DNA of 64,000 nt from Bin87 sp965203985 (GTDB taxonomy: Bacteria > Chloroflexota > Dehalococcoidia > Lucifugimonadales > UBA3495). Each line of letters opens with the position of its first letter. The stretch's first letter is position 1. Below are positions 34,242 to 42,208 of this stretch, piece by piece. Location: NCBI GenBank assembly GCA_965203985.1, contig CBDBDS010000005.1, positions 10,509 through 74,508 on the forward strand, read 5' to 3'. A program made the position numbers and the translations under genes. The notes beneath the pieces are model-generated. The model made no database searches and was not told the origin of the DNA. It saw only the letters and a program-made list of their open reading frames with translations.

Positions 34242-34610
34242 CTATTCGTCCGGCACCAGCGCCACCAGCCGGCCTTCCTGCTGAGTGACGAGGAATGCCT
34301 TCATGCGGAAGTCGGGGTTGTTGACGCAGGTGCCCTCGCCCTTCTCGTACTGCCAGCCGTGGCCGTCGCAGACGAACACCTCGTCGCCCTCGTCCTCGAT
34401 CTCGCCGCCCTGGTGCGGGCATATGGTGGACAGCAGCTTGTACCCATCGCGGCCGCGCACCAGGAAATAATTGGCATCGCCCACCTTCACCGGGGCAGGG
34501 AGATCGGTGAAAGCGGACTCCTCGCCCAGTTCCACCCTGACCTTTTTCGATCGGGCCGAGCCGCTGACCTGGCGTAGAGTGACGGTTCCTCTGCGACGTT
34601 CGGTAGTCAT
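34242..34610 (-). CDS. Rieske [2Fe-2S] protein
   Basis: A 122-residue soluble Rieske-type ferredoxin-like protein. Cluster ligands are CPHQGG (C64, H66) and CDGHGWQY (C81, H84). No transmembrane anchor, so it is probably an electron carrier or a small subunit for an oxygenase rather than a bc1 component; note that a membrane desaturase at 29967 would need such a donor but is not adjacent. Start ATG 34610; a GGGAGGGG site stands ten bases upstream. Confidence 0.88.
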   Translation of the reverse strand: MTTERRRGTVTLRQVSGSARSKKVRVELGEESAFTDLPAPVKVGDANYFLVRGRDGYKLLSTICPHQGGEIEDEGDEVFVCDGHGWQYEKGEGTCVNNPDFRMKAFLVTQQEGRLVALVPDE

Positions 34611-34774
34611 TGCAACATCCCCTCCCGACGTTGTGCCGGCGCTGTAGTTTGATTGGTGTCGGCGAACGGCGAGAGTATAGCAAAATCTCGACGATTTCTG
34701 TCCGTCGGTGGCGGTGCAGGGGAACGAATGCTACACTCGCTGAAAATACGAACCGCACAGCGTAGGAGGTTGAC

Positions 34775-35863
34775 ATGGTTGGTCTCGAATCCGCTACAGA
34801 CTTGGAAAAATTCGGCCTGAACGTCGGCGCGCCGGCTGTCAAATCGGTGGGCCCGCTGGCCTTTGGACCGGAGGGACTCCTGTTCGTCGGCGACAACGTG
34901 GGCGCATCGATTTTCGCCATTGACGTCGGCGACACTGACAACGGGGAACCGCAGGACGTGAACCTCGACAACTTCGACGCATCCCTGGCGTCCTACCTGG
35001 GCTGTTCCAGGGAGGATGTGACTATACGGGACATCGTGGCGCATCCGACCTCGGGCAACGTGTACTGTTCCGTCATGCGGGGCAGCGGCGACGACGCGGT
35101 TCCGGTGATCATCAGGGTGTCGGGCGACGGCTCCATCGGTGACGTATCGCTGGAAGACGTCGCCTTCTCCCAGTACGACATCACGGATGCCGCCGACGCG
35201 GACGACCCCCGCCTGGTCACTCGCATGCAGTTGCGCACGGTGACGGTGACGGACATGTCCTACGTTGACGGCCTGCTCATCGTGGCCGGCACCTCCAACG
35301 AGGAGTTCACCTCCACCCTGCGGCGGATCCCGTTCCCCTTCAACGGCGAGGCCAGGTCCAACTCGCTGGAGATATTCCACGTGTCCCACGGCGTGTACGA
35401 GACGGCCGCGCCCATCCGCGCCTTTGTGCCCTACCAGGGCAACACCAGCATCCTGGCCAGCTACACCTGCACGCCGGTGGTGCAGTTCACCCTGGCCGAT
35501 TTCGACACCGAAAAGCACGTCATGGGCAAGACCGTGGCCGAGCTGGGCTCCCACAACCATCCGATTGACCTGATCTCCTACGAGCACGACGGCGGCGAGT
35601 ACCTGCTGGTGTGCAACGACCGGCACCCGCTGTTCAAGATCGCGTGCAAGGACATCGACGGGCAGGGTCCGCTCACGGTGCCGGATGACTCGCTGGACGC
35701 CTCGCCGGCCGACCCGGTCACGCCGGGCGTGGGCGTGCCGCGCCAGTTGCTGCCCCATCCCGGCGTCAAGCGCATGGCGAACCTCAACGGCGACGCCGTG
35801 GTGATGCTCCAGCAGGACGATGACGGCAGCCACCTGCGCACCTACGCCACCGCGACGCTGTGA
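34775..35863 (+). CDS. Hypothetical beta-propeller-like protein
   Basis: A 362-residue protein with repeated short beta-strand patterns (GPLAFGPEGLLFVGDNVGAS, NVYCSVMRGSGDD, GLLIVAGTSNEEF, EYLLVCNDRHPLF), which suggest a propeller of the kind found in many secreted or scaffold proteins. No signal peptide is seen. Start ATG 34775 with AGGAGG seven bases upstream. The next gene overlaps by four bases (GTGA), so the two are coupled. Function unknown. Confidence 0.7.
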   Translation: MVGLESATDLEKFGLNVGAPAVKSVGPLAFGPEGLLFVGDNVGASIFAIDVGDTDNGEPQDVNLDNFDASLASYLGCSREDVTIRDIVAHPTSGNVYCSVMRGSGDDAVPVIIRVSGDGSIGDVSLEDVAFSQYDITDAADADDPRLVTRMQLRTVTVTDMSYVDGLLIVAGTSNEEFTSTLRRIPFPFNGEARSNSLEIFHVSHGVYETAAPIRAFVPYQGNTSILASYTCTPVVQFTLADFDTEKHVMGKTVAELGSHNHPIDLISYEHDGGEYLLVCNDRHPLFKIACKDIDGQGPLTVPDDSLDASPADPVTPGVGVPRQLLPHPGVKRMANLNGDAVVMLQQDDDGSHLRTYATATL

Positions 35864-36951
35864 CCCACGGCCGCGACCTGCAACTGGAGTGGGCGCAGCA
35901 CGAGGGACGCGACTGCCTGAAGATCAGCGGCTGGACCGGGGCTGAGCTTCGCGAGTCCGGAGGGCCGGACGCCGGCGCATTGTCCCGGCGTCTGGCCGTA
36001 TATCCCAGCGAGGCCCTGACTTCAGGGGGCGGTAAGCCGACCGTTCCGCCGGTGGCCGGCCGGTTCATGGCCGAAGGCGGGTCAGTATGCTTCGTGCCGC
36101 GCTTCCCTTTCGCCGGCGGGGTACGCTATTCCCTGCTGGTCAAGTCCGCCGGCGACACGGAACCCGCCGCGGTCCGGGAGATCGTGCGGCCATTGCCGGA
36201 CGTCGATTCCACCACGGAGGTCGTGGCGATATACCCCACCGCCGCCGAGTTGCCGGTCAACCTGCTGCGGGTGTACGTGCACTTCTCCGCCCCGATGAGC
36301 GAGGGCTGGGCGGCGCGCGCGATAACGGTCCGTCTCGCCGACACCGGCGAAACCCTGGACGACGTCATCCTGCCGCCCGAGCCGGAGTTATGGGATGCCC
36401 GGCGCAAACGCCTGACCATGCTGCTGGATCCCGGTCGCATCAAGCGCGGCCTGGTGCCCAACCTGGAGTTCGGTTACCCGCTGGTGGAGAGCACGACGGT
36501 CCGCATCTCCGTCGACCCGGCCTTTCGCGACGCCACGGGTAAACCGCTCAAGGCCGGTGCAGAACGCAGCTACAGCATCGGGCCGGCTCTGCGCTCGCGC
36601 ATTGACCCTACCGCCTGGCGGTTGACCGCTCCGGCTGCGGGGTCGCACGACCCGCTCCGGGTTGAGTTCGGCCGGCCGCTGGACCACGGCCTTTTGCAGC
36701 ACTGCCTGTCCGTTCAGGACGCCGGGGGCCAGGCCGTTGTAGGCAAGGTAGAGATTGGTGAGGGTGAGTGCGGCTGGAGCTTCACGCCGGACATCCCGTG
36801 GGATGCCGGCGAGTACAAGCTAGTCGTTGAACCGCGCCTGGAGGACGTGGCCGGAAATACGCCGGTGCGGGTGTTTGATCGGGATATTACGAAGGAGGAG
36901 GATGCGCCAGGGGAGCCAGGGGCGGTTGTAGTCAGTTTCGCGTGCTTCTAA
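35860..36951 (+). CDS. Hypothetical protein with Ig-like (Big_5/SbsA-type) domains
   Basis: A 363-residue protein coupled to the propeller-like gene upstream by a GTGA overlap. Two segments resemble bacterial Ig-like domains: VYVHFSAPMSEGWAARAITV with LTMLLDPGRIKRGL, and a C-terminal copy LRVEFGRPLDHGLLQHCLSV with FTPDIPWDAGEYKLVVEPRL. These occur in surface or periplasmic proteins, but no signal sequence is seen. The GTG start at 35860 is set by the overlap. The pair probably acts as a unit; function unknown. Confidence 0.7.
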   Translation: MTHGRDLQLEWAQHEGRDCLKISGWTGAELRESGGPDAGALSRRLAVYPSEALTSGGGKPTVPPVAGRFMAEGGSVCFVPRFPFAGGVRYSLLVKSAGDTEPAAVREIVRPLPDVDSTTEVVAIYPTAAELPVNLLRVYVHFSAPMSEGWAARAITVRLADTGETLDDVILPPEPELWDARRKRLTMLLDPGRIKRGLVPNLEFGYPLVESTTVRISVDPAFRDATGKPLKAGAERSYSIGPALRSRIDPTAWRLTAPAAGSHDPLRVEFGRPLDHGLLQHCLSVQDAGGQAVVGKVEIGEGECGWSFTPDIPWDAGEYKLVVEPRLEDVAGNTPVRVFDRDITKEEDAPGEPGAVVVSFACF

Positions 36952-37093
36952 ACGCGTCTGGATTTGGCTGAGGCACAGGGGTCTACTATTGTCGGGTTAC
37001 AGCTCACTATGTGGACCACGATGGCGTAGGCGATGAGGCCCGGCGTCGCAGCGGCTAACTCCACCACGTTTGTCCCGCGAGCAGGAGCAAATT

Positions 37094-37558
37094 ATGGGTG
37101 TTTCCACTGTGCTGCCGATAGTGATATCCGTCGTATCTGCGGCGATCGCGATCATCGCGGTTTGGCAGAGTTGGAGACTGCAGAATCGGCAGTGGAGGAG
37201 GGACGAAATAGAGACTCGACGGGACGTGCTGCGACGCTTCTTTGCTTATCGCTACCGTTTGACCGATTCTTTGCGTGGTACCGATGCAGAGCCGTTCATA
37301 GCGTTGCATGAAGCGTGGATTGTATTCGCCGGTTTTCCCGAGGTGACGGCTGCGTTAGCCAAATTGCACAATGATCTGGGCAAGAGTGGCATGTTGGCTC
37401 GTAACGTCACCGCATTGATTAGGGCAATGGCAACTGCTGCGAATATCTCGACTCAGCAAACGGTATCCCAGCGTCAACACGTTCTAAACCTGGTCACCCA
37501 CTCGTGGGTGCGCCCACGCTTCTCACCCGGCCCACCAGCCAGACCAGCGTTGCGCTGA
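37094..37558 (+). CDS. Hypothetical protein with one N-terminal transmembrane helix
   Basis: 154 residues. A single helix (STVLPIVISVVSAAIAIIAV) is followed by a basic/helical stretch (WQSWRLQNRQWRRDEIETRR) and a soluble helical domain. ATG 37094 has GGAG six bases upstream. The final ~25 residues (HSWVRPRFSPGPPARPALR) overlap an opposite-strand fragment and look unlike the rest, so the gene may be truncated by a recombination junction. Family not recognised. Confidence 0.55.
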   Translation: MGVSTVLPIVISVVSAAIAIIAVWQSWRLQNRQWRRDEIETRRDVLRRFFAYRYRLTDSLRGTDAEPFIALHEAWIVFAGFPEVTAALAKLHNDLGKSGMLARNVTALIRAMATAANISTQQTVSQRQHVLNLVTHSWVRPRFSPGPPARPALR

Positions 37559-38031
37559 GTACAAAATTGCCTGCGAACACGTGGACGGCCGCGTCCAAGC
37601 TCCCGAACTGGTCGTCGGCGGAGGCTGCCAAGGGTAGGCCGCCGATTCTGTCGCTTCGGTTCTAACAGCGGGGCGATGTCGGCTGTTAAGCACACAGGGT
37701 GAGCGCTCATGCCTACCGGCTTGCGGGATTGCCGGGGGTACATTTGCATGGATGCACAGGATGGGGAGGATGTTGACAATGCTGGACAGGTGCGATTTCG
37801 CCATCGGTGCAGCTTTCGTAACGGAAGGCTGCCGGCTGCCCCCGAAACAACTTTGTAACATTTACGTCATTCGTCCGTAACACCGGATACCTAAATTTAT
37901 GCGGTAAATACTTGGCCGATCCACGCATCGCGGTGCCACCGTTCCCGGCATGGTCATCCGCTCCCGAGCGGGCCGCGACGGCGATGCGACTAACCACGAT
38001 TAGCGGTCAACGTCAGTGGGGAGATAGAGAT
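37559..38031. other. Intergenic region before amt (2)
   Basis: No gene supported. On the minus strand about 40 codons (37550-37675) read like the end of a membrane protein (VFAGNFVLSATLVWLAG then stop), probably a relic. At 37739-37771 a solitary copy of the inverted-repeat end of the GxxExxY element is seen (GCATGGATGCACAGGAT). GTAAC occurs twice at 37855-37880, upstream of amt; a nitrogen-control site is possible but not shown. Confidence 0.5.
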
Positions 38032-39252
38032 ATGGAGTTCAGCGAATTTGAAGTGCTGTCGTTTCTGATTTCGGCGGCCCTGGTGTTCCTGATGGTGCCC
38101 GGCCTGGCGCTGTTCTACGGCGGGCTGGTGCGCCACAAGAACGTAATCGGCACGATGATGCACTCCATCACCGCCATCGGTGTGGTCAGCGTGCTGTGGG
38201 TGCTCTGGGGCTACAGCCTCGCCTTCAGCACCAGCGTCGGCGGCCTGGGCTTCGTGGGCGACCTGGGCAAGTTCGGCATGGTCGGCGTCGGACTGGACGA
38301 ACAGGCCTTCATGATCTTCCAGGGCATGTTCGCCATCATCACCGTGGCGCTGATCGCCGGCGGGTTCGCCGAGCGGTTCAAGTTTCAGTCCTACATCATC
38401 TTCGCCGCCCTGTGGGTGACCATTGTGTACGCCCCGCTGTGCCACTGGGTTTGGGGCGGCGGATGGCTCGGCAAACTGGGCCCACTGCTGGGGATGAGCG
38501 AAGCCGGATTTGCCCTGGACTTTGCCGGCGGCACCGTGGTCCACATCGCATCGGGCACGGCCGCCCTGGCCGCCGCTCTGATCGTGGGGCGTCGCAGCGG
38601 CTTCGGCACGGCGACCCTGGCTCCCGACAACGTTCCGCTGGTGCTGCTGGGCGCCGGCCTGCTGTGGTTCGGCTGGTTCGGCTTCAACGCCGGCAGCAGC
38701 TTCGATCTGACCACCGAGAGCGCGGCCAACGCCTTCGTGGTTACCAACGTGGCGGCAGCCACCGCCATGTCCTCCTGGTCCATCATCTCCTGGTTCATCA
38801 CCAAGCGCCCGTCGGCCAGCGGTGCCGCCGCGGGCGCAGTTGCCGGCCTGGTGGCGATCACTCCCGCCGCGGGCTTTGTGGGCGTCATGCCCGCCATCAT
38901 TATCGGCGCCGGGGCCGGCGGAGCCTGCTTCATCGCCGTCGAGCTGATGCACAAGTTCCGCATCGACGACTCCCTCGACGTGTTTGGCATCCACGGCATC
39001 GGCGGCATGTGGGGCGCGCTGGCGACGGGAATTTTCGTCGGCATCGGCTTCGGCGCGCTGGACGCCGACGTCACGCGCATCGAGCAAATCCTGTACCAGA
39101 TTATCGGCATCGCCGCCGCCTTCGCCTGGTCATTCGTGATTTCCGCCATCATCCTGCTGGCATTGAAGTACACCATCGGCCTCCGCGTTTCCGACCAGGA
39201 AGAGGAGATCGGCGTGGACCTGACGCAGCATGGCGAGAGGATGAACATCTAG
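38032..39252 (+). CDS. amt: Ammonium transporter (2)
   Basis: A 406-residue Amt/MEP channel without the long N-terminal segment of copy 1. Twin pore histidines lie in VVHIASGTAALAAAL and GIHGIGGMWGALATG; other hallmarks are PGLALFYGGLVRHKN, CHWVWGGGWL and LLWFGWFGFNAGSS. The C-terminal tail (RVSDQEEEIGVDLTQHGE) is the regulatory part that in other bacteria interacts with GlnK. Start ATG 38032. The glutamine synthetase gene lies 1.6 kb downstream, so ammonium uptake and assimilation are close together. The two Amt copies are clearly different in sequence. Confidence 0.93.
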   Translation: MEFSEFEVLSFLISAALVFLMVPGLALFYGGLVRHKNVIGTMMHSITAIGVVSVLWVLWGYSLAFSTSVGGLGFVGDLGKFGMVGVGLDEQAFMIFQGMFAIITVALIAGGFAERFKFQSYIIFAALWVTIVYAPLCHWVWGGGWLGKLGPLLGMSEAGFALDFAGGTVVHIASGTAALAAALIVGRRSGFGTATLAPDNVPLVLLGAGLLWFGWFGFNAGSSFDLTTESAANAFVVTNVAAATAMSSWSIISWFITKRPSASGAAAGAVAGLVAITPAAGFVGVMPAIIIGAGAGGACFIAVELMHKFRIDDSLDVFGIHGIGGMWGALATGIFVGIGFGALDADVTRIEQILYQIIGIAAAFAWSFVISAIILLALKYTIGLRVSDQEEEIGVDLTQHGERMNI

Positions 39253-39253
39253 G

Positions 39254-39348
39254 TTGATTTGTCGGCTGGGTGGACTACAAGCAGAACGCCGCGGACGACC
39301 TGCACATGTGGCGCTTCCCATCAAATTCTTCAAGCGCTTCGACGCCTG
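39254..39348 (+). pseudogene. Orphan 3' end of an unknown gene, frameshifted
   Basis: Directly after the amt stop codon the sequence reads GWVDYKQNAADDLHMWRF and, after a one-base shift, IKFFKRFDA followed by a stop. It looks like the last ~30 codons of a real gene whose body was lost. The parent family is not recognised. Confidence 0.35.
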
Positions 39349-39387
39349 ACGCCCGGTGATACAATTGCCACATGCTGCGGCGAGAGC

Positions 39388-39427
39388 AGTGCAGTAGGGG
39401 CGAATGATCATTCGCCCCTACTGCACT
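39388..39427. repeat. 40-bp perfect palindrome (family C)
   Basis: Half: AGTGCAGTAGGGGCGAATGA; the second half is its exact reverse complement. It contains the TAGGGGCGAAT core of the family C repeat, also at 21445 and 58521. Lies 22 bases upstream of the next gene. Confidence 0.85.
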
Positions 39428-39449
39428 TGCAACACGCGGGGAAGATGAT

Positions 39450-39983
39450 ATGGCTGCCGACAATCTGAAGAGCCTGCGGGAAAGAGCTTGGGCCATCTAC
39501 AACGCCGATATCAAGCATCTGGTGGAACCGGAGCACAAGAACAAGTACCTGGTGTTGAACGTGGACACCGGGGATTATGAAATCGACGCCCGCCTGGGGC
39601 AGGCCAGCGCTCGAATGCTGGAGCGGTTTCAGATACCTAGGGACGAAAAACCGCCCTTCTTTGCCTTCCGCATCGGACACCCGACGACTTTCGACAAGCG
39701 CCCCCGGATCAAAGGGACGCCGATCACGCCCGAAGAGTGGCCAAACAGCTTGCCCGGACGTGCCCATGCTATTTACGACGCCAAAATCAAGCATCTGGTG
39801 GAGCCGGAGCACCATGGCAAGTACCTAGTGATGCACATGGAAACCCACGAGTACGAGATTGACAACAGCCTGGCCCAGGCCATCCTGCGGATGCTGGAAC
39901 GGTTCCAGATACCGAAAGGCGAAAAGCCGCCCTTCTTTGGATTCCGTGTCGGCTACCCAACCGCACACGACGGACGGGCATAG
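39450..39983 (+). CDS. Internally duplicated hypothetical protein
   Basis: 177 residues made of two copies of a 68-residue unit, residues 12-79 and 104-171, about 69% identical (47 of 68 by eye). Both contain IKHLVEPEH, KYLV, YEID, RMLERFQIP and EKPPFF. The copies are joined by a short linker (RPRIKGTPITPEEWPNSLPG). No known motif is recognised. ATG 39450 with GGGGAA upstream. The retropepsin-like gene follows after 11 bases and a HicB-like gene after that, so the three appear to be one operon; the unit may be the protease's target or partner, which is speculation. Confidence 0.7.
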   Translation: MAADNLKSLRERAWAIYNADIKHLVEPEHKNKYLVLNVDTGDYEIDARLGQASARMLERFQIPRDEKPPFFAFRIGHPTTFDKRPRIKGTPITPEEWPNSLPGRAHAIYDAKIKHLVEPEHHGKYLVMHMETHEYEIDNSLAQAILRMLERFQIPKGEKPPFFGFRVGYPTAHDGRA

Positions 39984-39994
39984 GAGAAGCGGCG

Positions 39995-40405
39995 ATGCCG
40001 GTTCACGGTCGGGTCAACGGCGATGCCCAGCGCATTACCATACGAGTCAGCGTCTCCAACGGCGAGCAACCGTATCGCGAGATTGAGTTTGAGGTTGATA
40101 CCGCCAGCGACGAAGGGCTGGCTATGCCACCGCCGGACATCGCGGAGCTCGGCCTCGCGCGGTCGGTTGATATGGACTACAGGTACAATGGCGCGTCCGG
40201 TGGCACGCCAACCTATGTTGCTCAAGTGGAATGGCACGACGGCCCGATACCCGTGACCGTCGTGGAGACGGAGCGTCCGGCCTATGTGGGCATGGGCCTG
40301 CTGTGGGACAGTTATCTTTCGGCGTACCTCTTCCCCAACGGCGCCGTTACCGTCAGCCGCATGGTGCATTGGGACGACATCAAGCGCGAGGCGGAAGAGG
40401 AGTGA
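39995..40405 (+). CDS. Retropepsin-like aspartyl protease family protein (3), altered active site
   Basis: 136 residues with the fold markers of clan AA: IEFEVDTASDEGLAMPPPDI at residues ~29-48 and a VGMGLLWDSYLSAYLFPNG closing segment. The motif here reads VDTAS instead of DTGS/DTGA; the Gly after DT is normally invariant, so catalysis is doubtful. ATG 39995 has GGAGAA in front. It is the second gene of a three-gene unit, followed closely by a HicB-like gene. Confidence 0.7.
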   Translation: MPVHGRVNGDAQRITIRVSVSNGEQPYREIEFEVDTASDEGLAMPPPDIAELGLARSVDMDYRYNGASGGTPTYVAQVEWHDGPIPVTVVETERPAYVGMGLLWDSYLSAYLFPNGAVTVSRMVHWDDIKREAEEE

Positions 40406-40410
40406 GTGCA

Positions 40411-40767
40411 ATGGCAAAGTACGAAGTGGTGCTGGTCAAATACCCAAACCTTGACTACCCGGATAATCTTTGGTGGACGGCCATCTGTCCCGCCATGCGT
40501 GGCTGCGTCTCCGACGGCCAGACGCGTGAGGAAGCGTTGCTGATGATTGCCGACGCCATGGCGCTGTACCTGGAGCCGGGAACGAGCTGGGAAGTTGTGG
40601 TTTTAGAAGGTGCGCAGGCGCAGGCGGAGAAGGAGACTGTGCTGGCCGAATGCCATGAAGAAGGGGGAGTTACCGAAGTGCATCGGGTCGAACCGCGGTT
40701 TATGACTGAAGAAGAAATTCGCAGATACGATCGGCATCTTGATCCTGTTGAGTCTCCGATTGTTTGA
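40411..40767 (+). CDS. HicB-like small protein
   Basis: 118 residues. The N-terminal half fits the HicB partial RNase H-like fold: YEVVLVKYPNLDYPDNLWWT, CPAMRGCVSDGQTREEALLM, then an ADAMALYLE helix. HicB proteins are antitoxins to HicA RNases, but no hicA gene is adjacent; the neighbour is the retropepsin-like gene. The acidic C-terminal half (HRVEPRFMTEEEIRRYDRHL) is not typical. ATG 40411 with AGGAG eight bases upstream. Orphan HicB-like proteins often serve other roles. Confidence 0.65.
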   Translation: MAKYEVVLVKYPNLDYPDNLWWTAICPAMRGCVSDGQTREEALLMIADAMALYLEPGTSWEVVVLEGAQAQAEKETVLAECHEEGGVTEVHRVEPRFMTEEEIRRYDRHLDPVESPIV

Positions 40768-40839
40768 TGCCCCCGTATTTCCGCCCTGGACGGCAACATT
40801 CCGCCCCGTTTCAGAAACTAAAGCATCAGGAGATGTCCC

Positions 40840-42180
40840 GTGCTGACTGACCACCATGCCGCCGAGCGCGAATACGTGCTCCGCAGCGCCCGCGACTTCG
40901 ACGTCAAGTTCATCCGCCTGTGGTTCACCGACATCTTGGGCAACCTCAAGGGATTCGCCATCACCGTGGACGACCTGGAGGATGCCCTGGAGCTGGGCGT
41001 CGGATTCGACGGCGCAGCCATCGAGGGCTACAGCACCGACACGGAAAGCGACATGCGGGCTTTCCCGGACCCGACCACCTTCACGCTCCTGCCCTGGCGT
41101 CCCCGGCGCAACGCTGTGGCCCGCATCTTCTGCGACGTCCGCACCCCACGGGGCGAGCCGTTCATCGGAGATCCGCGCCACGTCCTGAAGCGTAACCTGG
41201 AGCGCCTGGCCAGCTTGGGGTACATCTACTACGTGGGGCCCGAGCTGGAATATTTCTACCTGCGGGACGCCGAAACGCCGGAACCCCTGGACACCTACGG
41301 GTATTACGACCAGCTCTCCAGCAACCCCGCTTCCGACCTGCGCCGGGACACCGTACTCAACCTGGCGGAAATGGGCATCCCCGTAAAATATTCCCACCAC
41401 GAGGGCGCGCCCAGCCAGCACGAAATCGACCTCCAGTACACCGATGCTCTGACCATGGCTGACAACGTCATGACCGCGCGCATGGTCATCAAGGAACTGG
41501 CCCAGCAGCAGGGGGTGTACGCCTCGTTCATGCCCAAGCCGTTTTCCACGGCCAACGGCAGCGGGATGCATACGCACCAGTCGCTGTTCCGCGGCAACAA
41601 CAACGCCTTCTACGACCCGGACGACGACCTGCACCTGTCCGTCATCGGCAAACGGTTCATCGCCGGCCTCCTGCGCCATGCGCCGGAGATCACCCTGGTG
41701 ACGAACCAGTGGGTGAACTCCTACAAGCGCCTGGTGCCCGGATATGAGGCTCCGGTGCATGTGTCCTGGACCATGTCCAACCGCCTGGACCTCATACGGG
41801 TGCCCTCGTACAAGGCCGGCTACGAGACCTCCCTGCGTGTGGAGTACCGCGCGCCTGACCCGGCCTGCAACCCGTACCTGGCGTTCAGCGCGCTGCTGGC
41901 CGCCGGCATGAAGGGTATCGAGGAAGAATACCCGCTGCCGTCTCCCATCACCGGCAACGTGGCTTCCATGTCCACCGAGGAGCGCACCGCCCGCGGCATC
42001 GTGCGGCTGCCTACCAGCATGGGCGAGGCCATTGCGTTGGCGGAAGACAGCGAACTCCTGCGCAAGACACTGGGTGATTTCGTCTTCGAAGCCCTGATAC
42101 GCAACAAGAAACAGGAGTGGGAACAATACCGCTCTACCGTCACCGATTACGAGATCTCACGCTACCTGCCATTGCTATAG
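40840..42180 (+). CDS. glnA: Glutamine synthetase, type I
   Basis: 446 residues, a GS-I of the short (alpha-like) length. It makes glutamine from glutamate, ammonium and ATP as a dodecamer. Seen: IEGYSTDTESDMRAFPD (the latch and metal region), YYVGPELEYFYL (Glu ligands), SHHEGAPSQHEIDLQY, FMPKPFSTANGSGMHTHQSL, NSYKRLVPGYEAPV and RVEYRAPDPACNPYLAFSAL. The classical adenylylation Tyr segment is not evident, so control by feedback or PII is more likely. The start is a GTG at 40840 with AGGAG seven bases upstream. It follows amt (2) in the same direction with a three-gene cassette between. Confidence 0.93.
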   Translation: MLTDHHAAEREYVLRSARDFDVKFIRLWFTDILGNLKGFAITVDDLEDALELGVGFDGAAIEGYSTDTESDMRAFPDPTTFTLLPWRPRRNAVARIFCDVRTPRGEPFIGDPRHVLKRNLERLASLGYIYYVGPELEYFYLRDAETPEPLDTYGYYDQLSSNPASDLRRDTVLNLAEMGIPVKYSHHEGAPSQHEIDLQYTDALTMADNVMTARMVIKELAQQQGVYASFMPKPFSTANGSGMHTHQSLFRGNNNAFYDPDDDLHLSVIGKRFIAGLLRHAPEITLVTNQWVNSYKRLVPGYEAPVHVSWTMSNRLDLIRVPSYKAGYETSLRVEYRAPDPACNPYLAFSALLAAGMKGIEEEYPLPSPITGNVASMSTEERTARGIVRLPTSMGEAIALAEDSELLRKTLGDFVFEALIRNKKQEWEQYRSTVTDYEISRYLPLL

Positions 42181-42208
42181 CACGGTTGCACTGTCAAAGA
42201 GGCCGCCC

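Noticed and set aside
37550..37680. Minus-strand peptide VFAGNFVLSATLVWLAG as a membrane gene end
   Set aside because: Only about 40 codons after a stop and with no start; can be a relic at best.
40603..42126. 507-codon minus frame opposite glutamine synthetase
   Set aside because: Antisense to a full-length GS with all conserved motifs; composition typical of a shadow frame.
42181..42208. preQ1 riboswitch before the queuosine precursor transporter
   Set aside because: The gap after glutamine synthetase is only 28 bases, too short for the aptamer and its switch.
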